Below, piece by piece: positions 1 through 8,507 of a DNA stretch of 64,000 nucleotides (positions are counted from its first letter, which is position 1; the number at the start of each line of letters is the position of its first letter). The DNA lies in assembly GCA_963575745.1 (NCBI GenBank), contig CAUYUJ010003447.1, forward strand, positions 645,728-709,727, given 5' to 3'. The stretch is from Prorocentrum cordatum. Taxonomy: Eukaryota; Sar; Dinophyceae; Prorocentrales; Prorocentraceae. Below the pieces are notes generated by a model, which was not told the origin of the DNA, did no database searches, and saw nothing but the letters and a program-made list of their open reading frames with translations. The position numbers and the translations under genes are program-made.

Positions 1-338
1 TCTCATCGAATCCGATCCGCAGGGGCGCCGCACAGCCAGTAAGGTAAGGATGTTGCGGACTGCGGACCTTCCAACGCCTGCTCTTTATCCTCATTGCCTG
101 TCCCTCCTCTGGACTCCTCGCCTTTCACGAACTCCAGTGGCTCTATAGACTGGCCCTCCAGGCCACTGCTTACAGCGTCGACTGGGGATTCAATTGAGAG
201 CGTCCCAGCGCCGGCTGCTTTGGCCCTCCTGGGAGGGCGTGGCCCTCTCCCCGCGCGCCTTCGTTCTCTTCTTCCCCCTCTGCGCGCTCGTCATCGGAGC
301 CCTGCTTGCACCTCAGGATCCCTCCTGGGCGCGTAAGC
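1..338. other. unassigned sequence upstream of element A1
   Basis: No exon is recognised here. The left TSD of element A1 is at 331-338 and includes GTAAGC, a possible plus-strand donor. Earlier Lon exons would be expected upstream of the window, and none of the conserved Lon motifs (GK[ST] Walker A, the catalytic serine region) is visible. Confidence 0.4.
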
Positions 339-494
339 TTAAGTCGGGCCCGTCCTTCTACAGGAGGGATATTCAAAAATAGTTGTTAAAAAAGTCAGTG
401 GACGATTGCTCATTTTTCGATTATTTTCTGATCATTGTTGAACTTGCTTTGACTATTTGCCATTTTTCCTCGTAGGGGGGCATGCCCGACCTAA
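339..494 (+). mobile_element. TIR element family A, copy A1
   Basis: The left end reads TTAAGTCGGGCCCGTCC and the right end GGGGGCATGCCCGACCTAA, which are inverted to each other. Direct repeats GCGTAAGC (331-338) and GCGTAGGC (495-502) flank it, so the TSD is 8 bp with one change. An 8-bp TSD fits hAT-like or related DNA transposons, and at 156 bp it is non-autonomous. The TSD contains GTAAGC on the left and GTAG on the right, so the copy could be spliced on the plus strand. Confidence 0.88.
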
Positions 495-502
495 GCGTAG
501 GC

Positions 503-996
503 GGGCCTTGATGAGATCCGTCGGGGTCCCCACCCCACATGACACGCAAGTGGGCTCTATAGACGCAGCAAGGTGCCTCCGCGCGCCCGGGGACCGCCTC
601 TGCCTTGACGGCCCCCGCCCCCCGGTCCCTCGCCTTGCCCTCCTCGACACCCTCCTCGTCACCCTCCCCCCCTTCGGGAGCAGCCTTCCGAATCGCCCTG
701 GATCGCGTTCTGACCACGACTTCGAGGCGCATCTGGCGACTAGCCCACCCCCCCCGGCCTCCCGATTCAGCGCAAAAGGACCAACAACGGGCAGCGGTAA
801 TTCAAACGCCCGCACTGGTCCTCCCACGTCCCTCCCGTTCCTCCGTCCTCGCCCCTGCCGTCGCCGCGCAGGGGAAAGTGGAGAGGGACATGACGTTCCC
901 CCAGCAGTACCCTCAGCATGATCCCTCCTGCCCTTTCACCCCCCCCGTGTCTCTCCTCCGCCCTCCGATCCCCTCCTCGACCCCTCGCGTTCGCAG
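503..996. other. probable intron sequence before the Lon terminal exon
   Basis: The segment is open in several frames on both strands, but no frame resembles the Lon proteolytic domain that should precede the terminal exon. Its last 60 bases are strongly pyrimidine-rich and end in TTCGCAG, a good 3' splice site. Confidence 0.4.
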
Positions 997-1110
997 GCGA
1001 ACAAGCGGGACTTCGACGAGCTCCCGGAGTACCTGCGCGAGGGCCTCGAGGTCACCTACGCGTCGGACTACTCGGACGTCTTCGCCGCCGCCTTCCCGGG
1101 CGCGGCGTGA
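997..1110 (+). CDS. Lon protease homologue, terminal exon (C-terminus)
   Basis: Thirty-seven codons and a TGA encode ANKRDFDELPEYLREGLEVT followed by a short acidic and aromatic tail. This is the C-terminal signature of ATP-dependent Lon proteases (S16 family): an N[KR]RDFDELPE core, then REGLEV, then a D-[YV]-x-[DE]-V-F helix. It resembles mitochondrial and peroxisomal Lon more than bacterial Lon. Lon is a AAA+ Ser-Lys protease that degrades misfolded and regulatory proteins, usually in mitochondria or peroxisomes. The Walker A motif, the catalytic Ser-Lys region and any targeting peptide lie upstream of the window. The exon start is set by TTCGCAG|G after a long pyrimidine tract. Third positions are almost all G or C. 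The minus-strand frame over the same bases is a shadow. Confidence 0.86.
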   Translation, partial: ANKRDFDELPEYLREGLEVTYASDYSDVFAAAFPGAA

Positions 1111-1251
1111 GCACCGGGCGCCGCCCTCTGCAGCTCCACGGCGGTGCTGGCCAGGCCGACCCGGGGCCCAGGACCGGCGCACGTGCGGCGCGCTCTCCAG
1201 CAGGGTCCCTGCCTTCGAGGCTCGGCGGGGTGGGCACCTCTGCCTCGGCCT
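1111..1251. other. 3' flank of the Lon gene
   Basis: GC-rich non-coding sequence between the Lon stop codon and element B1. No polyadenylation signal of the AATAAA type is seen. Confidence 0.4.
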
Positions 1252-1384
1252 GGCATCGCTCGGACGTGTGCATTTTTTTGTTTTTCCTAGGCGAGGGCCC
1301 TGGAGGAGCATCCTGGAGCATCGGGCAAACAGAAAGGCGCACGACACCGAAATATGCACAGGGAATGGACGTCCGAGCGATGGC
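1252..1384 (+). mobile_element. TIR element family B, copy B1
   Basis: The ends read GGCATCGCTCGGACGTGTG and GGACGTCCGAGCGATGGC, inverted to each other, 133 bp apart. The interior is shared with the other B copies (CTGGAGGAGCATCCTGGA, then an A-rich stretch, then ATGCACAGGGAATGGACGT). No coding capacity. The TSD is not clear at this copy. Confidence 0.85.
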
Positions 1385-1714
1385 GCGTCGGCGGGGGGCG
1401 GCAGAAGGATGGCGGAGACCTGGTGGGTTGTCGCCCCCGTCTCCCCACGCCTGGCGTTTGCTCCTTCGGGCCCTGCCGTCGGCCCCGAGAGGTTGTTTTT
1501 TCTTGTCGGACACAGATTGCCGGACCCTTGCGAATCCCCTGAGAGGCTCCGCCCTGTTTGCGCCCGTGCGCTGCGTGGTGTTGCCCGAGGCTCAGCCCCG
1601 TTGGCGCCAGCGCCGGCTGGTGGGCGCATCGTGGGCGCCCCGTTCGCTGGACGGGTTTCCCGATGTTTCGCCGCGTTGCCGCCCGTGCCGCTTCGAGGGT
1701 GCCCCCGTGCAGTT
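1385..1714. other. unassigned GC-rich stretch
   Basis: Open in several frames, with no splice-bounded segment that stands out. No repeat partner was found in the window. Confidence 0.3.
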
Positions 1715-2140
1715 ACGCCACACAGCTTGCACAGCACAGCTTGCACCGTACAGCTTGCACCGCATAGCTCGCAGCACGTATGCCACACCGCACAGCTTGC
1801 ACGCCATGGCTTGCGCCACGCAGCCTGCAACGTTTAGCGTTCCAGTCCTAGCTCGCACCGCGTAGCTCGTAACACATAGCTTACATACCATAGCCCGCAA
1901 CACATGATGGCGTACACAACGTACCTCACATAAGCTAGAATTCGCACATCATCGTGTGCACAGCATAGCTTGCACCGCATAACGTTTGCTACCTACGCAC
2001 GCACTATAGCTTCCACCGTATCTGTTGCACAACGTCGTTTCCACCACATAGTTTGCACAGCGCCGCTTGCGCCATATAGATGGCATCGCAATACTTGCAC
2101 CTCATAGCTTACGCTGCATAGGTTTTGCCTCCCCAGTGCA
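1715..2140. repeat. degenerate minisatellite, CATAGCTTGCACC type
   Basis: A unit of about 14-20 bp around CACAGCTTGCACCGTATAGC recurs about twenty times and decays towards the right. The frames open through it are low-complexity Cys/His/Thr products of the repeat. Confidence 0.75.
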
Positions 2141-2607
2141 ATTGCTCACTTGTTGGGGTCCACGATGGCACACATCTATTTTATGCTTCTTCTCAAGAGG
2201 GGCATGTGGCCTCTAGTTTGTCTTACGCCCCAGACGGCTTTCGGGTGTTCTGAGGGGCTGCAGCATGTTTTAAGGGGGCCCTCCTCATCTCCCTCCCCTG
2301 TCGCGGCTGTGCTCACGGCTCTGTCAGCGACCAGGGTAGCTCTCTGAGTCGGCGCCCTCATTTTTCAAGCTGTTGGGCCCAGGCTTCGACGCCACAGAGC
2401 GTCTCGTTGTTTCCTTTCGTACAGATTGCCGGTTGGCATTACAGGCGCGAGGCGCACGATCACGCGCAACGGCGCAACAGCTGCAAAGACTCTTGCCCGA
2501 ACGAACCGAAAACGTTAGCTAACAGGGACGCTGGGGAGGAAGGGCACGAAGTCAGGGGAGAGCCTCCCCATTGACCTCGGTGTCCCTGTCTAGCGTCTAC
2601 TCCTCTT
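2141..2607. other. no gene or repeat recognised
   Basis: Mixed-composition sequence with only short open frames and no partner elsewhere in the window. Confidence 0.3.
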
Positions 2608-2737
2608 CGATCCAGCTTCACGCGATTCAGATTTCGATTCGATCTGGTTTGGGTTTTCCGATTCGATGGTGCAGGCTGCTTTTGCCGATTCTTGCTGAGT
2701 CGATGTTCGCGCCGATCCGATTCGATTCACCGACCCG

Positions 2738-2769
<32 letters not shown>

Positions 2770-2800
2770 CACGCGAAGTGGAGGAGGAGGACGGCAGACA
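2608..2800. repeat. TTCGATTC minisatellite followed by GAG tract
   Basis: Copies of GATTCGATTCGAT (about 2608-2735) run into GGAGGAAGAGGAGGAGG. A related TTCGATTCG stretch is at 47695-47790, again next to a GAG tract. Confidence 0.6.
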
Positions 2801-3645
2801 GAAGGGTGTGGCAGTTGGGTGGATGTGCAGGAGGTTGGACTGCGAAGGGGAGACATGTTGTGTGGTGGTCAGCAGGGGTGTTTTGGCATCTGTGGCAGCA
2901 CTAAATGAGCCTGAGTGTACCCAGCAAATTGCATGCACCCATGGGGAGAGCAGAAAGATGGCGAGGCTGACGGTGACACGGATCCACAGAAGCGCAGAGC
3001 GCTTGAACAACCTTCATGTCGATTGGTCCCTGGGGAGAGGAGTACTGGAGAACAGAGACCAGGAGGAAATGTGCTCGGTGTGGGGGGGGGGGGCCTGGTC
3101 TGGGCTGGGGGCCCCAGCCTGGAGATAAGACGAGAAAGGAGCTCGGGCGTTCGAACAGCCCATCTCGCAACAAGTGCGGCCTGGGGACGCACCCGAGGCA
3201 CGTCGCAGCCAGACGAGCAATCTCTATAGACCGATGAAGCAGTGACAGCCTGGTGAGATTCCTCCACTGCCTCCGAGGAAGAGCACGCGCGCACGGATAT
3301 ACAGAAAGAAAAACACCTGACATACAAGGACACAAGACACGGCTGCGCCGATGCAGACAGGAGCAGCCCCCAACAATGCCCGTGGGTTCCAGGGGGAAGC
3401 AAACCAGCAAACCAGACAGCGTGGAGAGACGGGCGAGAAGGTGATCGTTTTTTATTCATTGTTTTGCCGATCGGCGCGGGCCCTCGCCCCCCCCCCTCCC
3501 CCCTCTCCATGGAGTAGATCTTGGCTGTTTTTTGGGCGCCTGTTTCGAGCAGACGGAGTCTCCCCTCATGGGACGCATTGCTGCAAACAGTCGCACTAAG
3601 CAGAGGTCCGGAGCCAGACCCCCCCCATCCCCTCCCCTTTCGCCG
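2801..3645. other. unassigned sequence
   Basis: Nothing recognisable on either strand. Open frames reach about 300 codons on the minus strand, but their predicted products are Ser/Cys/Arg-rich and without domains, as expected of chance frames in GC-rich DNA. Confidence 0.3.
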
Positions 3646-3779
3646 GGCATCGCTCGGACGTGTGCATTTTTTCCTCGGCGAGGACCCTGGAGGAGCATCC
3701 TGGATCATCGAGCGAACGAGCAAACAAAAACAGGCCCGAAACTGAAACATGCACAGGGAATGGACGTCCGAGCGATGGC
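3646..3779 (+). mobile_element. TIR element family B, copy B2
   Basis: 134 bp with ends GGCATCGCTCGGACGTGTG and GGACGTCCGAGCGATGGC. The flanks TTTCGCCG on the left and AGTTCGCC on the right are a possible decayed TSD. On the minus strand it would fall in the intron following the candidate exon at 3961-4056. Confidence 0.87.
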
Positions 3780-3960
3780 AAGTTCGCCCAATGCCGAACA
3801 ACGCCGAATATAGAAACGCTCACAGGGTCCCGGCCTCTTCCTCCAACTGCTGCGCCCGCGGCGGCGCGGCGGCGTGGCCAGCGGTGCCCCCGGGGGGCCT
3901 CGAGGAGGGAGTGCCCCGGAGCAGAGGGCCTCGGGCGGCCAGCACAGCACAGGACCTTAC

Positions 3961-4056
3961 CGGCTCTCCTTGGAGGGGTTGACAGACCTCCAATCCCGAC
4001 GCGTCGATTAGCGAGTTGGCCGTTTTCAGTTCGCGAGGGGGCGTCGCGGCCGTCAT
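3961..4056 (-). CDS. candidate first exon, unknown protein
   Basis: On the minus strand an ATG opens MTAATPPRELKTANSLIDAS and continues for 12 more codons to GAGCCG|GTAAGG, a strong consensus donor at 3960-3955. Composition is balanced and soluble-looking. Element B2 would lie within the following intron. No family is recognised. The plus strand over the same bases has weaker composition. Confidence 0.38.
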
Positions 4057-4352
4057 TTTTGCGGGTCCAGGTCCGTCGGTTTCGGTCCCAGGCCGTGTTC
4101 ACTGAGGGGGGGTTTACTCAAGGGAGGTTTGTCCACCGCCGATCTCCGAGCCCAGGGGGGGCAGTGAGCAGGACGAGCGGCAGGAGGGTGGAGGCGGTGG
4201 AGGAGGAGGGAGAGGACGGGGAGGGGAGGGGGCGAGGGGTAGAGTGGAGACCCATGCCAAGAAACTCCCTGCTTGCCTCCAGGGTGCCCTATGTTTCTTG
4301 GGTTTCAATTGTATTTTGCTGCGGAGAGTGTGGCGATCCCACACCAAAAATG

Positions 4353-4394
4353 AACGGACATCGTGGGGTCTCAGGGTTGGGTTTCTTGTGGAAG
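4353..4394 (+). repeat. dispersed 40-bp segment
   Basis: GGGTTGGGTTTCTTGTGGA and its left neighbour recur at 15005-15043. In both places a purine or pyrimidine triplet tract follows within about 110 bp. No terminal repeats are seen. Confidence 0.55.
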
Positions 4395-4560
4395 ATTTCT
4401 GGTGGACTGACCTCTGCTGTACAATGGGCGAGATTAGAAGGGAGAAAGGCGGACTGAGAACAAGGCAGGGAGGGCGCAGAAGGTGGAGGATGCGAACGAC
4501 GAGGAGGAGGAGGAGGAGGCGGAGGAGGAGGAGGTGGAATGGCGGTGTCGGAGGAGTAAG

Positions 4561-4762
4561 CAAAACAATTGCGCCGGTGGACGCGAGGCGTCGGGCTGAC
4601 ACGTCGGATAATGGTGACCCGGCTCGCCTGGTCGTCCTGATTTTGGCTCGTGATGGGCTCGAAGGCGCTCTGCATGCAGCAGTTGACCCGATTGTTGCTT
4701 TGTGTTTTTCTGAGGAGAGTCGCCAGTCGATCCAGATCAAGGCCTTCAATTGCTCGATTTGA
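4561..4762 (+). CDS. candidate terminal exon, unknown protein
   Basis: The frame reads TIAPVDARRRADTSDNGDPA, then RLVVLILARDGLEGALHAAV and an acidic end to a TGA. Hydrophobic and charged residues alternate as in a folded domain. The start would follow GGAGTAAG at about 4560. Two minus-strand frames are also open (one gives a poly-proline run from the GAG tract), so the strand is not certain. No homologue is recognised. Confidence 0.35.
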
Positions 4763-4833
4763 GGGGTTCCTGGGCTTTCCCTAGTGCTCTCAGAACTGAC
4801 GAATGTTTAGAGTAGACCGTGGGCAATTCCCCC

Positions 4834-5214
4834 TTACCAAGCCCAATTCAACCGCAACAGTCGACAGAACTTTGCACGAGGTGGGGACCTCACCGTCGCG
4901 GCATAACATTTCTTCGACGCACTAGGGGTGACTCGCATGAGCGCGTCTAGCGCTTGGGGGTAAAAGTGCGTCGTTCGACGTGTGTCGGCGGGGCAGTCTA
5001 CTTGATGATAAGTGGCGTCGGTCCAATGGCAGCACATCCTCCCGAACGGTCCGCGACCCCGCAGCTTCTCGGGCTCAGCGGGGACTGGCCGGGTCGCCCG
5101 CGCGATCTCCTGCACGCCTCCTCCTTTATTTCGAAGAAGAATGCATGTTTTCATCCACCCAAGGGATAACGCATGTCCCCCCCCCCCCCCGTGGCAGTAA
5201 CGCCCGGGCCCCAA
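4834..5214 (-). CDS. candidate ORF, unknown basic protein
   Basis: A 126-codon minus-strand frame ends at TAA. Its last 90 residues (for example GRMCCHWTDATYHQVDCPAD, later FCRLLRLNWAW) have balanced composition with Cys, His, Trp and Tyr rather than the repetitive Arg/Pro/Ser of chance frames. No ATG in good context marks the start, so it may be a terminal exon. A shorter plus-strand frame (4954-5169) competes. No domain is recognised. Confidence 0.35.
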   Translation of the reverse strand: MGPGRYCHGGGGGHALSLGWMKTCILLRNKGGGVQEIARATRPVPAEPEKLRGRGPFGRMCCHWTDATYHQVDCPADTRRTTHFYPQALDALMRVTPSASKKCYAATVRSPPRAKFCRLLRLNWAW

Positions 5215-5451
5215 TCCAGCGCGCGATCCCGGCGGATTTGTTGACCCCGGCCGCGATTCAGCGCGCTTTTTTTGCTCATGTTATGATGCTTCAACCTACT
5301 TTACCTTGAGCACCAGGAAGAATTTCAAGCACCAATAAGAAATACCGAAACTCGAAGGTTTTCACTTGTCGGGCCCTGGGAAACACTCGCCCGACACTGT
5401 TTCGACACTCTTTCGACACTTTTCCGGGTGCTCGAGATTATATCTGGGATG

Positions 5452-5844
5452 TGGGACAACATACTGCGCATGCTGTTTAACAGCATGCACAAAAAGTTTC
5501 GGAGCTCCGCGCAGACTTGCTGGATCTGCGCCGGAGGCCCCCTTGTGGGGCCTCCAGCGCCGCCCCTGGAGCGCGCTCCCGCGCGCCAGGGAGGGGCACC
5601 AGCGCAGATCCAAGAAATCCTCGCAGACCTCCAGCAGTTTATATTCATATAGTCTTAAGTCGGGCATGTCCCTCTACAGGAGGAATATTCAAGAATAGTC
5701 CAAAAATCGTCCGGGGATTTTTGTTTGAGTATGTTTGGCCATCTGGGAGTATTTCTTGACTATTTTATAAATTTGTCCTCCAAAACCCCCCTGTAGGGGG
5801 ACAGGCCCGACTTAAATATAGTCGTGCTTTTCTTCATTGTTCCC
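5452..5844 (+). mobile_element. hairpin element family D, copy D1, interrupted by A2
   Basis: The left arm includes GGAGCTCCGCGCAGACTTGC and the right arm AAGAAATCCTCGCAGACCTCC, around a GC-rich loop (GCGCGCCAGGGAGGGG). The right end (TTATATTCAT ... CTTCATTGTTCCC) is split by element A2 at 5655-5815. With A2 removed it aligns with D6 (ATGTTTATG ... TTTTTTGTTCCCC). Confidence 0.72.
5655..5815 (+). mobile_element. TIR element family A, copy A2, nested in D1
   Basis: Ends TTAAGTCGGGCATGTCCC and GGGGGACAGGCCCGACTTAA, with the exact TSD ATATAGTC at 5647-5654 and 5816-5823. It is inserted in the AT-rich right end of D1, so it is younger than D1. Confidence 0.93.
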
Positions 5845-6032
5845 GGGAGAGGGGGGGAACGGCGACGAGGAGGAGCTGGTTCACGGACTCACGGACGGAG
5901 GGTGGGTCCTTCTTCAGAATGTGTTCCGCCAACCGAGCTCAACGCCAACGCATCTAGTCATATGCGCCCGCTGCTGGACTTTTTGGACGTTGGGGTAGGC
6001 ACATCATGGGTTGATATGGAGGTCTGTGTAGG
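5845..6032 (+). CDS. candidate exon joined to 6192-6264 across A3
   Basis: This frame reads ...PPTELNANASSHMRPLLDFL and DVGVGTSWVDMEVCVG up to GTAGG|GTTCAG, where the donor GT is made by the last G of the A3 TSD and the first T of A3. Removing 6033-6191 continues the frame into 6192-6264. The start is not defined. The right end of D1 lies immediately upstream. No family is recognised. Confidence 0.4.
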
Positions 6033-6033
6033 G

Positions 6034-6190
6034 TTCAGTCGGGCCTGTTTCTCTACAGGGGGAATATTCAGAAATAGTCAACAATAGTCTGGTGACGATG
6101 TTTTGACTAGTTTTTTTTGTTTTGCGTACTTTTGGTGTATTTTTCATGCTTCGTCCAAAAAACCCTTGTAGAGGGACATGCCCGACCTAA
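6034..6190 (+). mobile_element. TIR element family A, copy A3, probable introner
   Basis: Ends TTCAGTCGGGCCTGTTTC and GAGGGACATGCCCGACCTAA with the exact TSD GTGTAGGG at 6026-6033 and 6191-6198. The TSD starts and ends with G, giving GG|GTTCAG as donor and CCTAAG|TGTAGG as acceptor. Predicted splicing would leave a 6-nt duplication (Val-Gly Val-Gly) and keep the frame. Confidence 0.92.
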
Positions 6191-6191
6191 G

Positions 6192-6264
6192 TGTAGGGCT
6201 GAGGTCTCCAGCAGTCTTTCAGGCTCACCTTGGACTCCAGGGCGTGGCCCCGCAGCCTTTTTAG
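6192..6264 (+). CDS. candidate terminal exon after A3
   Basis: After the TAAG acceptor the frame carried over from 5845-6032 reads VGLRSPAVFQAHLGLQGVAP, then QPF and a TAG at 6262-6264. A minus-strand frame through the same region (6107-6418) is also open and looks protein-like, so strand is not settled. The splice geometry at A3 favours plus. Confidence 0.38.
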
Positions 6265-6632
6265 GCTCGGCACACAGCAGTATACTGCGCACGGCGCTCG
6301 CTACAGCCCCCTTACCGTTCAGCATCACTACTTTCACGCTATCTCCATAACTATACGCGCTCTTCTGACAGGTATCAGCTGGGCCAGCCATCACCGCCTG
6401 GGCCAGCCCTCGTAACACACCGACTTGTTTGTTGCCTGGTATCTCACCTCTCCTGCCCCCGCGGACTGGGTTACTCTCGCCCTTGAATCCACTACTGATT
6501 ATCTGTTTTCATCATTTGACGTGCTGTTCTTGCACCTGTCCGCGGCCTCATTTTGTCTGTTGTTTCGCCCAAGTCGGAGATCACATTTGCATCATCACGA
6601 TACGCAGCAGGACCCGCCCTACGTCTGCCCAG
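6265..6632. other. intergenic or intronic, no feature
   Basis: Mixed composition. It ends in ACGTCTGCCCAG, a usable acceptor for the exon at 6633. Confidence 0.35.
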
Positions 6633-6965
6633 CGCCAAAAAACGAAGGAGGAGGTGGATCAGGAGGCGGACTACGACGACGCCGACGAAAGCGACGACCG
6701 CCGAGGACAAGCCGACGAAACGACGGCGAAGGCGGCGACTGCGGCCCCTGTCGCGATTCAAGCGCGGCGGCGCCGAGAGGAGGAAGAGGAGGAGGAGAAG
6801 GCGGAGGAGGAGGAGGTGGCGGGTGAGCAGGAGGAGGAGCGGTTGGAAAAGGATGATGACGAACAGCAGCAGCAGCAGCAGCAGGAACTAAAGCGGAAGG
6901 ATCTGGAAGAAAAGGAGGACCAGGGGCAGGCGGAGGAGGGGACATGCGAGAGGCGACAACGATGA
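6633..6965 (+). CDS. candidate exon, acidic and Gln-rich coiled-coil
   Basis: From CGTCTGCCCAG|C the frame reads RQKTKEEVDQEADYDDADES, passes a Glu/Lys-rich segment, then seven Gln and ELKRKDLEEKEDQGQAEE. The charge pattern is that of a long soluble coiled coil, and such low-complexity acidic regions occur in nuclear and scaffold proteins. The in-frame stop at 6963-6965 may be preceded by a donor (GAGAG|GCGACA). It starts in phase 0, matching the next candidate exon. Part of it belongs to a tandem repeat with 6990-7170. Confidence 0.45.
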   Translation, partial: RQKTKEEVDQEADYDDADESDDRRGQADETTAKAATAAPVAIQARRRREEEEEEEKAEEEEVAGEQEEERLEKDDDEQQQQQQQELKRKDLEEKEDQGQAEEGTCERRQR

Positions 6966-7170
6966 AGGAATATTCGGACTCAGCAAAGTGGCCTTCGCTG
7001 GGGCGAGGCGAACAGCAGCAACAGGAACTGGAGTGGAAGGAGCGGGAGGAACAGGAGGACCAGAGGAAGGCGGAAGAAGGCAAAGGAGGGTGGAGCCACA
7101 ATGAAGCTGGACTCGGATCCAGAAAAGTGGCCCGCGCTGGGGCGAGATCGGGACGATGTTTGGAACATGC
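6860..7170 (+). repeat. two-unit tandem repeat of about 140 bp
   Basis: CAGCAGGAACT...GAGGACCAG...GCGGAGGAGG recurs as CAACAGGAACTGGAG...GAGGACCAG...GCGGAAGAAGG. Both units end in AAGTGGCC-x-CGCTGGGGCGAG, a motif also found in other orientations at 15230-15360 and 40455-40560. Confidence 0.7.
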
Positions 7171-7255
7171 TTGAGCATTTTTGGATGATGTTTTGGCTTT
7201 TTTGTTTGTTCTCCAATATCCGCCTGTAGGGGGGGGGGGGGCATGCCCGACCGAA
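7148..7255 (+). mobile_element. family A fragment, copy A4 (left end missing)
   Basis: Starts at GGGACGATGTTTGGA inside the A interior and ends with CCGCCTGTAGGGGG...GGCATGCCCGACC. The 3' half is intact except for an expanded G run. It lies just upstream of the acceptor for the exon at 7278, so it forms part of that intron. Confidence 0.8.
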
Positions 7256-7277
7256 AGTTGGGCCCCGGGCTGGGCAG

Positions 7278-7345
7278 ACCGAGGTGGTGGCGCACGCGGA
7301 CGACGAGTCGCTCTTCGGCGGCGCCCTCCTCGACGCAGAGGGCGG
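7278..7345 (+). CDS. candidate internal exon of the 6.6-8.4 kb gene
   Basis: After GGGCTGGGCAG| the frame reads TEVVAHADDESLFGGALLDA in phase 0. The 3' end is uncertain because the frame runs open into the CTC tract. A GC donor at GCCGCC|GCTCCC or an earlier GA donor is possible. Acidic, GC3-rich, unknown function. Confidence 0.42.
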
Positions 7346-7375
7346 CGCCGCCGCTCCCCCGCATCCACCTCCGGG

Positions 7376-7559
7376 CTCCTCCTCTGCGCCTCCTCCTCCT
7401 CCGCCTCCTCCTTCTCCTCCTCCTCCTCGTCCTCCTCCTCTTCTCCTCCTCCTCCTCCTCCTCCTCCTCCTCCTCCCCCTCTTTCTCCCCGTCCTCCTCC
7501 CCCTCCTCCTCCTCCTCCTCCTCCTCCTCCTCCTCCTCCTCCTCCTCCTCCTCCTCCTC
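7376..7559 (+). repeat. CTC triplet tract acting as polypyrimidine tract
   Basis: Nearly pure CTC/TCC over about 180 bp, ending CTCCTCAG at 7561, the acceptor of the next exon. The poly-Ser, poly-Pro and poly-Leu frames through it are products of the repeat. Confidence 0.85.
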
Positions 7560-7561
7560 AG

Positions 7562-8368
7562 AACCGTTCTGGCTCCCGCCCCGTGCCGCTGGGCCGCGCC
7601 TTCGGCGCGCTCGCCGCGTGGCCGATGCCGGGTTCGCTCTCGCCGAAGGCCGCCGGCCTGCGCTGCGCCGAAGAGGCGGCCCGCGGGGCCCTCCTCGCGG
7701 CGCATGCGGCCGCTGGGCTGGCAGTAGGGCACTCCCGCGATGGAGTACGCCTGTTGCGCGCCGCGGAGGGCCTTCTGCGCGCGGCGGTGGCGGGCTTGCG
7801 GAGCCCTGCCGCCGTGCCGCCTGCGCCCGTGCCTGGCGCTGCAGCTGCCCCCACGCGGCGGCGGCGGCGGCGAGGGCGCGGTGGCCGTGGCGGTGGTGCT
7901 GCGGGCCGCGGTGGTGCTGCGGCTGATGAAGATCGTGCTGGCGGCGGCGAGGCGGTTGGGGACCACGTGGTGGAGGACGCCACGGGGGGCGGTCGCAGGC
8001 AGCGGCGGCGGCGCCGCCCGCAGCCTGCCCCTGTGGGCCTCCCTCTCGCTGATGTCGCTGCTGGACCTGCTGCTTGTCAGGACGCGTTCGAGGATGAGCT
8101 GAACGATGAGTGGGCGGATGGCCTCACGGTGCTGCCTGGCCGCCGCGGCCCTGGACGCCCGCCCGCCGTCGCCCCCAACGTGCGGGCGCGACTCTGCCGA
8201 GGCCCCTTTGCGGGTCTCGAGGTGACCGTCGTCGCCGTCGGGGAGCGCTCCGCCTCCGTCCGCTTCGATACGGACGACCCCGCCGCCAAGCCCATGGACG
8301 TCGGCCTGAACGTCCTGGAGGCGCTGCCGCTGGCGGGGGCGGGAGGTGGTGGCAGTGGGGGACGGTAG
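7562..8368 (+). CDS. candidate terminal exon, C-terminal KOW/SH3-barrel-like segment
   Basis: From CTCCTCAG| a single frame runs 268 codons to a TAG. The middle is Ala-rich (LSPKAAGLRCAEEAARGALL), then Arg/Gly-rich, then an acidic stretch FEDELNDEWADGL. Near the end VRARLCRGPFAGLEVTVVAV, then GERSASVRFDTDD, resembles a KOW or small SH3 barrel (G-P-F-x-G-x-x-V-x-V followed by a V-R-F strand), as in some ribosomal, NusG/Spt5-type and RNA-binding proteins. That resemblance is inferred from pattern only. Third positions are strongly G/C. This is the longest convincing coding block in the window. A long minus-strand frame across it is Arg/Pro-rich and taken as a shadow. Confidence 0.55.
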   Translation, partial: NRSGSRPVPLGRAFGALAAWPMPGSLSPKAAGLRCAEEAARGALLAAHAAAGLAVGHSRDGVRLLRAAEGLLRAAVAGLRSPAAVPPAPVPGAAAAPTRRRRRRGRGGRGGGAAGRGGAAADEDRAGGGEAVGDHVVEDATGGGRRQRRRRRPQPAPVGLPLADVAAGPAACQDAFEDELNDEWADGLTVLPGRRGPGRPPAVAPNVRARLCRGPFAGLEVTVVAVGERSASVRFDTDDPAAKPMDVGLNVLEALPLAGAGGGGSGGR

Positions 8369-8507
8369 GGGGTCTCGCCGCATTGCGTTGCAGGACCTCC
8401 GTCCCTCCCCACCTCCCCCCACACGGTGTTCGCCATCTGCGATCGCCACTCCTTATTCTTCTGGTGGGATGCTCTCGGTCGCGGACTCGCTTCCGATCAG
8501 CTGCGGC

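Noticed and set aside
913-1830. Minus-strand frame across the Lon exon
   Set aside because: Shadow of the Lon coding segment, with repetitive Arg/Gly/Pro elsewhere.
6107-6418. Minus-strand frame of 103 codons (includes VKVVMLNGKGAVASAVRSIL)
   Set aside because: Protein-like, but it reads into element A3, and the A3 splice geometry and downstream plus-strand exon favour the plus strand. Kept only as an alternative.
6980-8449. Minus-strand frame of 489 codons
   Set aside because: Arg- and Gly-rich shadow of the plus-strand terminal exon and CTC tract.
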